Below are positions 22,722-34,864 of a stretch of DNA of 64,000 nt, in pieces; the first letter of the stretch is position 1, and every line of letters begins with the position of its first letter. Below the pieces are notes generated by a model. The model did no database searches. It had not been told where the DNA came from and worked only from the letters and a program-made list of their open reading frames with translations. The translations under genes and the position numbers were made by a program. This DNA is from Selaginella moellendorffii. Its lineage: Eukaryota; Streptophyta; Lycopodiopsida; Selaginellales; Selaginellaceae. The stretch is from positions 266,418-330,417 of the forward strand of contig NW_003314313.1 in the NCBI RefSeq assembly GCF_000143415.4. Direction: 5' to 3'.

Positions 22722-24267
22722 TGTGAGACACAAATCCCAAAGCCCCAAAAGTGGAGCCAAAAGGATGCCATATAATAGTGGCCGAAGTGGAAGCCAAATA
22801 GGAGTAACAAATTTGGATTAAAAGCTCTGACCTGGATAGTCAAGAGTGGGAGCGCAACTCCTAACGAAGTGCTCAAGAACAAGCACGAAGCAAACAGTAA
22901 ATGAGTCTCTAGAAAAGGGACACAAGAGGACCAACACATGACACATGGAGGAGTCTGAGATGGAGTTCGAGATGAACCTGAGATGGAGTCCAAGATGGAG
23001 TCTGAGATGAACATGAGATAGACTCGAGATGGAGTCTGAGATGGAGTCTAAGAGATACGAGATGGACCTGAGATGGAGTCTGAGATGGAGTCTAAGAGAT
23101 ACGAGATGGACCCGAGATGGAGTCCGAGATGGAACCAAGATCGAGACCAAGTCTGAGACTAAGATTGAGTCCAAGTTCGAGACCGAGACTAAATCTGAGT
23201 CCGAGTTCAAGTTTGAGTCCAAATACTAATATAGGTTGTTGGGTGAAAGGCCAAAGCGATCGTCCCCCAAATGGGGGGAGGGGTGGGGCAGGGCTATAGA
23301 GGGTTCTAAAAGTATAGTAGGGAGAGTGTGGGGGTTGGACCCCAGTGGAGCTAGTTTAGCAAGGAAAGCAGGAAAGGTTAGTTTGGCCCAGGAAGGCTGT
23401 ACCCAAATGTTGAGTGATGAGATAATCACTGGGAAGTCCAAGGCTAAAGTGAATACAGACTGACAAGTGGGGTACCTTGGTGAAGTATTCAAGAGCTAGC
23501 TCTAGTTCCCCCGGGAGATCAAATGGTCGATACTCCCAGTCCAAGCGTGGGTGGCACTACCTACTTGGATACCTAGCATGGCTCAAGAAAACCTTGTTCT
23601 AAGCCTATGGCTAGAGTAGCTAAAGGCAGAAGGTGAAGAGAGTACCCATGAGGCTCGCGGAGGGCCATGGTGTTCTGAAATGTTGTCCCAAAGTCCCAGA
23701 CTGTGGAAAGGAAGAGGAATAGTCCTCCGGTGTGGTGACTAAGGATACGGTCACACAATGAGGAAGTCCCGGAGGATAGTGGGACTTGGTGGCCGGGCCT
23801 GTAGGCCTTGATTCAGTGGCAGTATTGGCAAACATAACCATGGACAGAAAAGGACTTGGTAGGGACCGAAAAAGGGATATTGGGGAAGATTATTCCCCAT
23901 ATCTACAAGCATCCTAAGGATGCTAAAGAGTGGATCTGGGATTACCACTTATGGACAAATGGCCCCATCTTTAAAAGATACAACTATGATGTAGGTGGTG
24001 TTGGACCACCATTGTGGCAAAGGTGAATGGGCATAGCCTTAGCATAACAGGCTGATATGTCAATAGTACTTCTGGGTGTCGGTCATAAGATCGGACATGT
24101 GGAGCACTTGGACCAAGTGCAAAGATTGAGTGGCATGGATGCCATTTTAGGGGCTAGTATGCCCCAAGTCCTAAATTGGACTTATGAAGGTTGTGAATGA
24201 GACTTTTCCAAGTGGTTGGAGGTGTGGTTAAGTGACTAAAGTAGAATGGAAAATTTAGTCATTTACA
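22722..24267 (-). repeat. LTR B, complete inverted copy (1546 bp)
   Basis: This is the reverse complement of 29803-31557 minus its solo-LTR insert. It begins TGTGAGACACAAATCC (complement of the LTR-B right end) and ends GACTAAAGTAGAATGG...ATTTACA (complement of the left end). It carries its own version of the 12-bp GAGATGGAGTCT-type minisatellite (about 22948-23225). No adjacent primer site, polypurine tract or target duplication is visible, so it is probably a solo LTR with decayed flanks. Confidence 0.8.
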
Positions 24268-27200
24268 AAAGCTAAACATAACAAAGTTATGCTCAACAAG
24301 TGATCACTAAATGATTTTCTATGAATCCATCTATAGCAAGACGTAACTCACTTCATAACAAGCCCAAAAAGAATCATCAATGATCAATATATTCCAATAT
24401 TGATCACTAACTGTTCTTCTTATAAAGCTAATATAATCCACGACTAAATCACTTTTCAAGGATAAATTAAAGCTCAACCCCTACTAAACAATCTCGTCTA
24501 GAACATAACTAACTCAACTTGCCATTTAGTTCATTTGAATGTCAACATAATTGCTAACTAGCAAATGCATGAATGCTAACAACATAAAGTTATAGCTTAA
24601 TCATCAACACTATTTTCATCAAAACTAATGAAACTCAATATCAATCCTTAGGAGAAACATTTCATCTCACTTGAATCTCAACATCAATAATGTCAATGAC
24701 AAAGCATCACTTCAATGCCATCAACACTAAAATATGAATCACCACTCAAAGCTCTCCAGCAATCAAGCTAACCAAAGTTGAAAATACCTTACTCAGTATC
24801 CAAGACTAAACCTTTAGCAAAACTCAGTTATAGATAACACGTCATCAAGGAGTGATTCACCACATCCAAGACTTAATGAAATCTAACACCACGAACTAAA
24901 CATAACCAAATGATATCAACAAAGGTGAAATCAATATGCCAACATAGAAAAACCATACAAGCCTATGACACGATCCTCCACAACACCATCCAGTAAAGCA
25001 AGCTCATTATTACTAATTTATCATTAAGTGAAGCAAGTGTTAACAGTCCTTGACAAAGTCTATAAATAATCACTAGTCACAAAGCAACCAACAATCATCT
25101 TTCAACCTGCCTTCACAAGACCCAAAGACTAAACTCATGCTATCAAGTTATATACTTGTCCAACATGAACATAATACTTCATGTATGAGATAAAGGTTCA
25201 TGGACAAGCATGAACTAAATGACCATTCGAATCCAACTCAACTACAATAAGTTTAATGCGTTTAGCTAATAGCTTTGAGCATGCTTTGAAGAGGCTAGCT
25301 TTATATAATCAACACTTAGTCAAAGACTCATATTGGTACACAACCTCCACTTAAACAAATTTATAATATGGGTACTAGCATTTCAACCTCAAACAACTAA
25401 GTTGGACCTCATTATCCTTAGCTAAGGCACACTAAGACCAAGTCAAAATCAGTGAGAGCTCACTACTCTTATAGAGTTTAATGAAATGCAAGGTGCAATC
25501 TGCCACCAAGCATAATGCTAAAAGAAAAGCATAAGGATCACCTTTCTAAAAAAGTGTAATGACCATTTTTTTACACCAGCTCCAGACTCTATCCAACTCA
25601 ATTGCCTTAACCCCAAAAGTCAGCAGTCCTTTTGGGTTGTATCATACAAAGTACCTACTAAAGTCTAAGTTAACTAAAGTCAACTCCAACCCCTTCACTA
25701 GTTTATACTGGCTTACGAAAACATAAAGGTTTTCAAGCAAAGTGATCAACAAATCAGCCATTGGAAAAGTCTAAGAAAATTTGTGGAATTTTTCCATCCT
25801 AGAGAAAGAATGACTCTTAGTTTAGGAATACAAACTTTCAAGACTCAATAAACTTCCTCCTACCTACAATTTCATATAGGTTCACTTCAATATAAATTTT
25901 TATGACCCAATAATATGCTTAAGCATTGAACTTCATGCCCATTTTTTCTAACATATGTAAAATGCAAAATGAATATCAAGGCTTGATCACGAACACCATA
26001 TCTTCGGATATCCATATTGCACTAACACTCTTCTTCAACCACCTTTAAAATCCAATGTGAAGCCAAAATATTAATAAGAAAAATGATATGGAAAATCAAG
26101 ATCCAAGAAAAAACTCCTTATCACTCGAAATAACAATGCCACTTTCACTAACACAAGTGTTAACAATGTCAATGCCTCAATTACACACCTTCTCCATTTA
26201 ACAATTTACTCCAAATGCTAACAAATTCACCAACAAGCCATAGCAAATGAATGCTATAATTTTTCCTAATACCAAATGGGCAAACCCTCAAGGAAACAAG
26301 GTACCAACATAAGCTTAGCATAATTGAACCACCATTGAGAATCTAATCAAGGTTGCTTCAATATTACTATTTGCAAGTAGACTAACTTCACTATCAACCA
26401 CTTTGGGGTTAATCATTGTTTAACCAAGCAACTTCGTAAACATATTGCTCAATCATATGGATATGATATAAGTATCACAATGACTTGATCATCAATTGAG
26501 CAACATCATGAGTAACACTCATGTCATTACTTCAAAGGTTTATGTGACTATCAAGTGCCAACTCGATTTGACAAAATGCAACATAAATGCCACACCACAC
26601 CAATAGAGATTTACAATACTTAACACCACTAACTTTTGTTCACAACACGGACAAACTCATGCCACTCTTTTTTGACCATACTCAAAACTAATCTAACACT
26701 AAGGTATTCAAGGAGCAATAGCAACGTTCCCTACAAAAAAATTGAGCATTGCAACCCAAATCTTCAATATTAAGCTTAGACAAAATGGTATAACGTTCCA
26801 CCGCTATCCATCCCACAACTCACCATTTGTAAAACCATCATTTCCAACATGCATCAAGGTAGGGACTCTTGATTGCATAATGTGAACATGAGCAATGAGT
26901 TAATAATTTATTGCAAATCATCTCTCCAAGAGAAAATGATATACGTGTTTGATCCTTCGTCCTTGATGACTCTCTTTTTGGACTTTACTTTGACTAAACC
27001 TCAAGCTTACTTTCACATTGCCTTCAGTCCAATCCAAGAAAAGTTTATGAGAGAGCACAATAATAACTACTTGAACCAATAGATTAATTTTTATAATCTT
27101 GATTGATCTGTTTATAATTATGCCTAGGAAGGATCCACTAGTCCCATGCTAAATAGCTACAGACCAGCTTATTTGCCACTCATAGCAAACCTATTCACCC

Positions 27201-27404
27201 ACGGTATATGGAACAACTCATGGAACCACCAATAGGCTAACATTAATCCTGCTAACTCAAAATGTAACCTTGAGTTGCTAATGTGCCTCACTCACAAACC
27301 CAAGCGCAAACTCATACTAATGTGCCTCACTCACAAGCCCAAGCACAAACTCACATAATATAGTACAAAAGGTAACCAAAATCCATACCCAAGGAACGAA
27401 TATG
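24268..27404. other. non-coding interior of element A, strongly strand-asymmetric
   Basis: These 3.1 kb have no credible frame. The plus strand is dominated by A, T and C, with few G residues. Only a short open frame occurs at 26873-27082, with no motif. Confidence 0.55.
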
Positions 27405-28379
27405 TGTAAACAACAAATTTTTCCATTCTACTTTAGTCACTTAACCATACTTCCGACCACTTGGAGGAGTCTCACTCACAACCTCCATAAGTCCTATTTC
27501 AGACTTGGCTTGCTAGCCCTAAGAATGGCATCCCCATCATTCAACTTTTGCACTTGGTCTAAGTGCTCCACGTGACCAATCCGATGACCGACACCCCAAA
27601 GTACCAACAACATATCAGCCTGTTACGCTAAGGCCATGCCCCTTTACCTTGGTCACACCGGTGGTCTAACACCACCTGCATCATAGTCCCGTCTCTCAAG
27701 GACAGGGCTATCCGTCCATGAGTGATCATTCAAGATCCACTCTTTAGCATCCTTAGGATGCCCATAGACATAGGGATTAGCCCAATATCCCTTTTTCAGT
27801 CCCCACCAAGTCCTTTTCTACCCATGGCTATGTTCGCCAACACTGCCACTGGATTGAGGCCCACAGGCCCGACCACTAAGTCCCATGGTCCTCTGGGACT
27901 TCCTCACCACCCAATTGTATCCTTGGTCACTACACCAGAGGATTATTCCTCTTCCTTTCCACAGTCTGGGCCTTTGGGACAACATTTCAGAACACTGTGG
28001 CCCTATGCGGGCCTCATGGGTACTCTCCTTGCCTTCCGCCTTTGGGTGCTCTAGCCATGGGCTTAGAGCGAGGTTCCATTGAGCCACACTAGGTATCCAA
28101 GTAGGTAGTGCCACCCACATTTGGACTGGGAGCATCGGCCAGTCGATCTCTCGGGGGAACTAGAGCCGGCTCTTGAACACTTCACCAAGCTACCCCACTT
28201 GTCGGTCCGTGTTCACTCTAGTATTGGACTTCCCAGTGGGCAGCTCATCACCTAACACTGGATAAAGCCTTCTTGGGCCAAATTGGCCTTTCTTGGCCAA
28301 ACTGGCTCCACTACAGTCCTCCCCCTACTATACTTTTGGAGCTCACTAAACCCCCCAGGGTCTGGGAGACGAACGCTTT

Positions 28380-28456
28380 GGGCTTTCACCCTCTCGGACT
28401 CGGACTCAGACTCGGACTCGGACTCGGACTCGCGCTCGGGCTCGGGCTCGGCAATT
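28380..28456 (+). repeat. CTCGGA hexamer run in left LTR B
   Basis: A run of CTCGGACTCGGA units about 75 bp long. It corresponds to the much longer array at 30990-31340 and the inverted array at 22948-23225. Confidence 0.85.
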
Positions 28457-30104
28457 TATCCCCCATAAAGGTATATCTAACTTCCTTATGCCATTAAGAA
28501 GTCTTGGGTAGCTACCTTCTACCAATTTAACTAATTATCTTGCACCTTTTGTTTAGTTGCCTCATAGTTGTTAAGTTTTACAACTCATTGCTAGTGCTTC
28601 CACACCTCTATCATTTTTTTGGTCACCATACTCTACCACATGCCTTTCAGCTTAGGCTATGCCATTCTCATTTCCATTGGGATTCCCTTGGCAAGGGGTT
28701 CTTATGAACCCACTAAAATAACCTCAAGGTATCACACCTTGGCATATTTGGTGTCTCTACACCATTGGCCCCACAAGCCTATTTTTATGACACTACTTAC
28801 TAGTGTCTAAGTCTTTGCCAAAACCAATATAGTTGTTTCTCATGCTAACTATCCGTTAGCACCGCACTAGAATGTTTACGGTAACTCTGGGCCAAAGTTG
28901 TTTTCTTCTGGGAATATCTTTCCCACAACTTTAGTATGGCACATTCTACCATTAATGAGATACCTACTGTTCTCATACTTGGATCTTATGATCCTCCCCA
29001 TATCTCATGGGGCACCATACACCTAAGTCCAAATGCTTCAACCAATCCCTTAGGACCATTCCCTGACTCCACTTGAGTCATTCAGCATTTTGGACTTTGC
29101 TAATCCAACAACCTGCAAGGTCTTAATCTTCGAGGTGCCAACTCTCTGGAATATAACTTCTTGTATTCATGTCCTACTCACAAGGACAATCTTTGTAAGT
29201 GTTACTCAGACACTTGATGATTTTCTTAGGGCTAACCTTTGCCCCTTAGGACTATTTGTCCATATGATGAGAATAACAACTCATCTTTAAATACACCCCC
29301 AACTCTTTGGGTTGTTCCAGCATTTATTAGAGGTAGCCTGGCTACCATTTCAAGGGCTAGTGTCCTTTTCTATATTTGACCTCCCACGGTCACTAATTCC
29401 GGTCTCAAATTTATGAGTACCAACCTCAACTATATAAGGGTAATCTTGTGACTCCTTTATTGTTTTGGAGTTCGCATCTTTCCCGTGATCCTAACTGTAG
29501 TTGTTTACCACAACTACATCAGCCAGTTTGCTAAGTCAAACGCTCATTTGGATCACATCCTCAACTTTCTAAGGAAACCCTTATACTGTTCCCAAGATCC
29601 CAAAGTCGTTCCCTTACTGGCCCTTTTCTATCCACCACATCGCACCCAAGTTCACGTATGAACTTGAGTGGAGAGCTATGTTCTCTCGACATGCTACTCT
29701 TCAAGGATAGGCCCACTCCTAGGACCTTCTGATGCCAACATCAATGGTGATATACTTGAGCACCAATAAAAGTCGAACTAAGGAACAGCTCCGATACCAA
29801 GTTGTAAGTGACTAATTTTTCCATTCTACTTTAGTCACTTAACCACACCTCCGACCACTTGGAGGAGTCTCACTCACAACCTCCATAAGTCCTATTTCGG
29901 ACTTGGGCTTGCTAGCCTCGAGAATGGCATCCCCGCCACTCAACCTTTGCACCTGGTCTAAGTGCTCCACATGTCCAATCCCATGACCGACACCCCAAAG
30001 TACCAACAATATATCAGCCTATTATGCTAAGGCCATGCCCCTTTACCTTGGTCACATCAGTGGTCTAACACCACCTGCATCACAGTCCCGTCTCTCAAGG
30101 ACAG

Positions 30105-30298
30105 TGTAAGCTCCTGAGTTTGGATTTCCCGGGAGGTCACCTAGCCCAGTACTATTCAAACCCAAGGACACTTAACTCCAACTATCCCAAGACCCTTAAC
30201 CGATTAGAAAAGGGGGTGCACTCTTATTCATGGGCCCTTTCCCTCTATATTTGAACCCTATGAATCGTCTCTCAAGTCGTTCTTTTTGGTTGCTTACA
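30105..30298. mobile_element. solo LTR C (194 bp) with perfect target duplication
   Basis: The insert starts TGTAAGCTCC and ends GGTTGCTTACA, with the 6-bp ends TGTAAG/CTTACA perfectly inverted. It is flanked by the 5-bp duplication GACAG (30100-30104 and 30299-30303). The left LTR-B copy at about 27710 has the uninterrupted target. Its tail resembles the sequence ending at 55730 just before a gypsy gag relic, so it probably belongs to that Ty3/gypsy family. Confidence 0.9.
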
Positions 30299-30984
30299 GA
30301 CAGGGCCATTCGTCCATGAGTGATCATTCCAGATCCACTCTTTAGCATCCTTAGGATGCCCACAAACATAGGGATTAGCCCAATATCCCTTTTTTGGTCC
30401 CCACCAAGTCCTTTTCTGCCCATGGCCGTGTTCGCCAACACTGCCACTAGATTGAGGCCCACATGCCCGACCACTAAGTCCCATGGTCCTTTGGGACTTC
30501 CTCACCACCCAATTGTATCCTTGGTCACTACACCAGAGGATTACTCCTCTTCCTTTCCACAGTCTGGGCCTTTGGGACAACATTTCGGAACACCGTGGCC
30601 CTACGCGGGCCTCATGGGTACTCTCCCTACCTTCCGCCTTTGGGTGCTCTAGCCATGGGCTTAGGGCAAGGTTCCGTTGAGCAACACTAGGTATCCAAGT
30701 AGGTAGTGCCACCCACACTTGGATTAGGAGCATCGGCCAGTTGATCTCCCTGGGGAACTAGAGCCGGCTCTTGAACACTTCACCAAGCTACCCCACTTGT
30801 CGGTCCATGTTCACTCTAGTATTGGACTTCCTAGTGGGCAGCTCATCACCCAAAACTAGGTACAACCTTCTTGGGCCAAATTGGCCTTTCCTGGCCAAAC
30901 TGGCTTCACTGTAGTCTTCCCCCTACTATACTTTTGGAGCTCACCAAACCCCCTAGGGTCTGGGACATGAATACTTTGGGCTTT

Positions 30985-31340
30985 CACCCTCTCAGACTCG
31001 AACTCGGACTCGGACTCGGACTCGGGCTTGGGCTCGGTCTCAGCCTTGGCCTTGGTCTCGGTGTCGGTCCCGGTCTCAGTCTCAGTCTCGGTCTCGGTCT
31101 CGGTCCCGGTCTTGGTCTCAACCTCGGACTCCATCTCAGGTCCTTCTCAGACTCCATCTCGGACTCCATCTCAGACTCCATCTTAGACTCCATCTCGGTC
31201 CATCTCAGACTCCATCTCGGGTCCATCTCAGACTCCATCTCGGACTCTGTTTCGGTCCATCTTGGACTCCATCTCGAACTCCACCTCGGACTCCAACTCA
31301 GGTCCATCTCGAACTCCATCTCAAACACTTCCACGTGTCA
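30985..31340 (+). repeat. expanded CTCGGACTC / CTCCATCTCAGA minisatellite in LTR B
   Basis: About 355 bp of hexamer-based repeats change from CTCGGA/GGTCTC units to a 12-bp CTCCATCTCAGA unit. Translation gives low-complexity Ser/Glu/Asp or Met-Glu-Ser frames with no biological meaning. Confidence 0.85.
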
Positions 31341-32100
31341 TGTGTTGGTCCTTTTGGGTCCCTTTTTGGAGCCTCGCTTATTGCTCACTTCGTGCTTGTT
31401 CCTCAAGCACTTTGTTGGGAGTTCCACTCCCACTCTCGACCTTTCAAATCGGAGCTTTCAGTCCAAACGTGTTACACTCGTTTGGCTTTTGCTTCGGCCA
31501 CTACCACGTGGTGCCCTTCTGGCTCCACTTTGGGGCCTAGGGATTTTGTGTCTCACAATATAAAGCCTTTGCACCCAAACATGTACCCACTAGAATCATC
31601 ATTTTCATCTCTGCGTATGCAATGAGACTAATTGCTCAATCTCATTGGATAATACTTGCCGAGACTCATCCTCTGATACCAAATGCAGCACACGTGGTTT
31701 TCACCCTTTATCCTATGGTGATTTGCCATAGGACAACCACGAAGTGGAACTTAAACCCTCTATGTGCCATATGTCACATGTGACGTGTCCAAAAGATAGT
31801 GGTGTGGAACTTGAGTTTCAAAGCCTTGGGCCACTGAATGAAAGAATGGACAATCGTTCTTTTTTGTTTATGCAGTTGCTACCTTCACTAAACACAATGT
31901 GACAAAATTGGATATTCAAGAATAGTCAAGTATATTTTATTATTTAACCAATTAAATCTCAAAATGCTAAAAGTGTTATATTTTAAGTTTTGAATTATAT
32001 AAGCTATATTTAATTAATAGTGTTTATAATTTCATGATTATAAATTAAACAACTAGGCTCTGTACAATGCTGTCATTTGCATCAAAATCAATCACACACA

Positions 32101-32340
32101 TCAATCAAACTCCAAGATGACCTTAGGCTGGCCATTGTTGTAATTCACCATCACCACATAGAGCTTGGGCTTCCAAGATTGATTTCCTCGCCACTCTTGA
32201 CCCTAGGCAAGACATTTGCAGCACACGAGAAGCTCTTGCTTGTGGTGTCAAATGTGAAAAGATTCGGGGAGTGCAAGAAATCCTTGCAAAGCAGCTTGCT
32301 ACCAATCACCATAGGCTTTGACAAAACCCCAAACTCTCTG
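32101..32340 (-). pseudogene. degraded coding fragment (possibly kelch-type)
   Basis: Two minus-strand frames read convincingly but are out of register: SKPMVIGSKLLCKDFLHSPN with FTFDTTSKSFSCAANVLPRV, then WKPKLYVVMVNYNNGQPKV ending ILEFD and TGA at 32101-32103. The pattern (repeating beta-strand phrases with Gly/Trp) recalls kelch-like propellers, but I cannot assign it. One frameshift near 32165-32175 separates the halves. Confidence 0.4.
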
Positions 32341-32990
32341 GAGTATTCAGAATATTCTTCTCATGGGTGTTTATACACCTTTCTCCATCTGATTCTAAAG
32401 GTATTCTGGTTTAATGTCATAATTTCTATGAACATTTTAAAATGTGATTAATCTCAATATAAAATTATGTTAGAACTATATAATTATACAACATATCATA
32501 CTTCTTATCAGAGAATAAAGAAATAAAGTAAAAGTGAATTTTTTTGAATATGTCAACTTAAATGTATATCGACATATAGAAATCTTAAAATAATGAGAAT
32601 ATTAAATAAGATATTTATTAAGATGAACTTTTAAGTTTTTCAAGTTGTTATGACTTTCATTGGAGTACACCTAGAATATTTTAGCATATTTTAAGAAATA
32701 TTCCTCAATCCAATTTTCTCCTTCAAGTTTTAATGATAATGTTCTTACTTATCACTAATCAAGAACTTTGAAATGGAGTAAAAAAAATGATGCATACCTT
32801 TGAGGCTCTTTGCCTTCATAAAAAATGTTAAAACTAATTTTTCTCTTCATGTTTTTTTCTCTATATGATGGTCATAAGTTTTCAAATTCCTTTCTATGTC
32901 TTTTGTAAAAGGGCAAATGCAAAGAGTAACTGCAACAAGTGGCCTGGATTATTCTCAGCACAAAAGATCTCCTATTCTTGCAAAATTTTC

Positions 32991-33014
32991 AAACCCTAAA
33001 CCCTAAACCCTAAA
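32991..33014 (+). repeat. short interstitial telomere-type repeat (CCCTAAA)3
   Basis: Three consecutive AAACCCT units, the plant telomere heptamer, lie in AT-rich DNA. This may be a chance telo-box cluster or a trace of break repair. Confidence 0.8.
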
Positions 33015-34864
33015 TTTCATCATTGTGAAGCTTAGGACTTTGGTGCTTCAGATTCACTTAAACTCTTAAAACTAAACACATCTTTTTTCTTGCTATTTTT
33101 TTCTCCTGCACAAGGTTGGGTTTTGTTTATGTGATCACAGTGAGAATTGGAATTTAAGTTCAACTCAGAGGAAAGCTTACATATGTTTCTTCCCATTCTT
33201 TGAGCATTAAAATGAGTTTTGAGTGTGTTGTACATGTAAAATGTACATGTACATGTAAAATGTAGCTAGATAAAGAGGAATTCATGACCAAAGAAAATCT
33301 GTTCTTGTGCTATGAGTCTCACTATTTATTTAAACAATCCAATGATAGGCAAATATGAAGCTAAAATCACAGGTGAATATCTTAAGATATTATGAGTAAC
33401 TTAAAAATTAGTTTTAAATCAACAGTTGTAATTATATAACAATAAACCATTTCTAATTTATTTTTAATAAAGGTTTATTGCTATTAACCTTTATTTAGAA
33501 AACAGATGCTATTAAATTTTCTTGGTATATTACTAATATTTATTACTTATAATAATCTCTGTTTCACATAATAATAATAATTAAATATTGCATTACTTGC
33601 TAGTATTCATAAGAATTAGTTTTTTATTAAGAAATTCTATTTCTTGAATAAAAAATTATGAAAACCAAAGAAAAGAAAGTATTTTCTAAGGGCAACAAAT
33701 TATTTTAACATGGGCATGAATATGTCTTTGTACACTTGATACTATAAATATATTGATTAGTTTCCTTTTATCCTTCATCCCACTTGTATATATATATGTA
33801 TCTTTCATCCCACATGTATATATGTATACATGTATTACATTTATTATTACATGTAAGAAATAATAGTAGAGTAAAAAATAAAACACAAAACATAACATAT
33901 TTCAACTATAACTTACTTGGGTAGTTTGAGTCAAGAGCTTTTTATCCATCAAATTTTATGTGAGTTTTAGCTGTCTTATGTTTAATATTAATATAAGTTT
34001 TTTTAACATTTAATTATAATTATCGTTATAATTAAATTATAATTACATTTAACTAATAAATTTAAGTTATAATTATTCTTAATGAAATATTCATGATATA
34101 TTACTAATTTTAAAATATTTCAGCAGTTTTAATATAATCTAAAAGTCTCATTATAACAAAAAGGGTTTTGCAAAAAAGAAAACCAAAAAGATAAATTGGT
34201 AGAGCTGGAATGAGAAAAACAAGATTACTAAGAGCTCCACAAATTCCTTCCAGCTCTTCACCCAATCAAGCAAGCCAGTGAGGAAGCCCATGGGAGCATA
34301 GTGAGCTCTTGGAAGTTTGGTCATTAAGAAGATTCTATAATAACACTATTCAATTGAAACAACATTAATAACAACACCAACAAGAAAAGCAGCATCCAAT
34401 ATAAATGAAATAATAATTCATTTTGCATTTGCCAACACAAACCAAAACACACCTAAATGAAGAATATTATATATTACCATCAGAATAATTGAAAAATATG
34501 AGAGATAAATTTTAAAATATACAATTATTAGTAATATATGAAGGCATAAACATGCTAAAGCAAATAGATAATAGATGTGACCAATTAAAATGTGCATATA
34601 TGATAAAATTTGGTCGTTTGGATTGTATATTTGTAAGTGATTAATATCAATTACATGGGGAATCCCCTCCAAAAATGCTTGATTTTGCTTTATATATAGA
34701 AAATAGAATAGAATATTTAATTATTCTACGTTGAGATTAAAAATTAAAATCATGGATAATTTACTTAATATATAGAAAATTAAATATAATATTTAACATA
34801 ATTTGCAAAGTTTGAATTTTTTTTTTTCCAAATATACATATTAATATATTTTAACATTCTTCCT
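33015..34864. other. AT-rich intergenic DNA
   Basis: No gene is seen. Short AT-rich frames at 33686-33898 and 34418-34672 (minus) have no motif. A small ACATGTAAAATGT tandem lies near 33232-33262. Confidence 0.55.

Larger units (their letters stand above)
27405..31557 (-). mobile_element. LTR-B element nested in element A
   Basis: The right (5') LTR is 29803-31557. Just left of it lies GCTCCGATACCA (29788-29799), the complement of the primer-binding site TGGTATCGGAGC. The left (3') LTR is 27405-about 28455 and is truncated inside the minisatellite. About 1.35 kb of non-coding interior remains between them. The flanks ATATG (27400-27404) and ATATA (31558-31562) match at 4 of 5 bases, a likely target duplication. 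No gag or pol frame survives. Confidence 0.7.
19999..31850 (-). mobile_element. LTR retrotransposon A, minus orientation, with nested insertions
   Basis: The 3' LTR is 19999-21127 (TGTAGCACAC...TTTGCAACA as read on the plus strand). Next to it at 21128-21144 is a C-rich plus-strand run that is a polypurine tract on the minus strand. The other end, at 31684, begins TGCAGCACACGTGG. Just inside it lies CTCTGATACCA (31671-31681), the complement of the TGGTATCAGAG primer-binding site. The 5' LTR is cut after about 167 bp (31850). The interior (about 10.5 kb) has no usable gag-pol frame, hosts two LTR-B insertions, and is otherwise AT-rich. It is best described as a large non-coding or decayed LTR element. 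Confidence 0.75.

Noticed and set aside
22818-23299. Open frames rich in Ser-Asp or Glu-Ser-Lys on both strands
   Set aside because: They are translations of the LTR-B hexamer minisatellite and appear in several frames at once.
22722-24267. Target-site duplication around the inverted LTR B
   Set aside because: The flanking pentamers (CAATC and AAAGC) do not match, so a clean insertion cannot be claimed.
30985-31340. CRISPR-like regular repeats
   Set aside because: The units are contiguous hexamers without unique spacers, in a plant nuclear context.
30856-31563. 230-codon frame and its antisense partner over the LTR-B right part
   Set aside because: They are open because of the CTCGGA/CTCCATCTC repeats and extend only into non-conserved LTR sequence.
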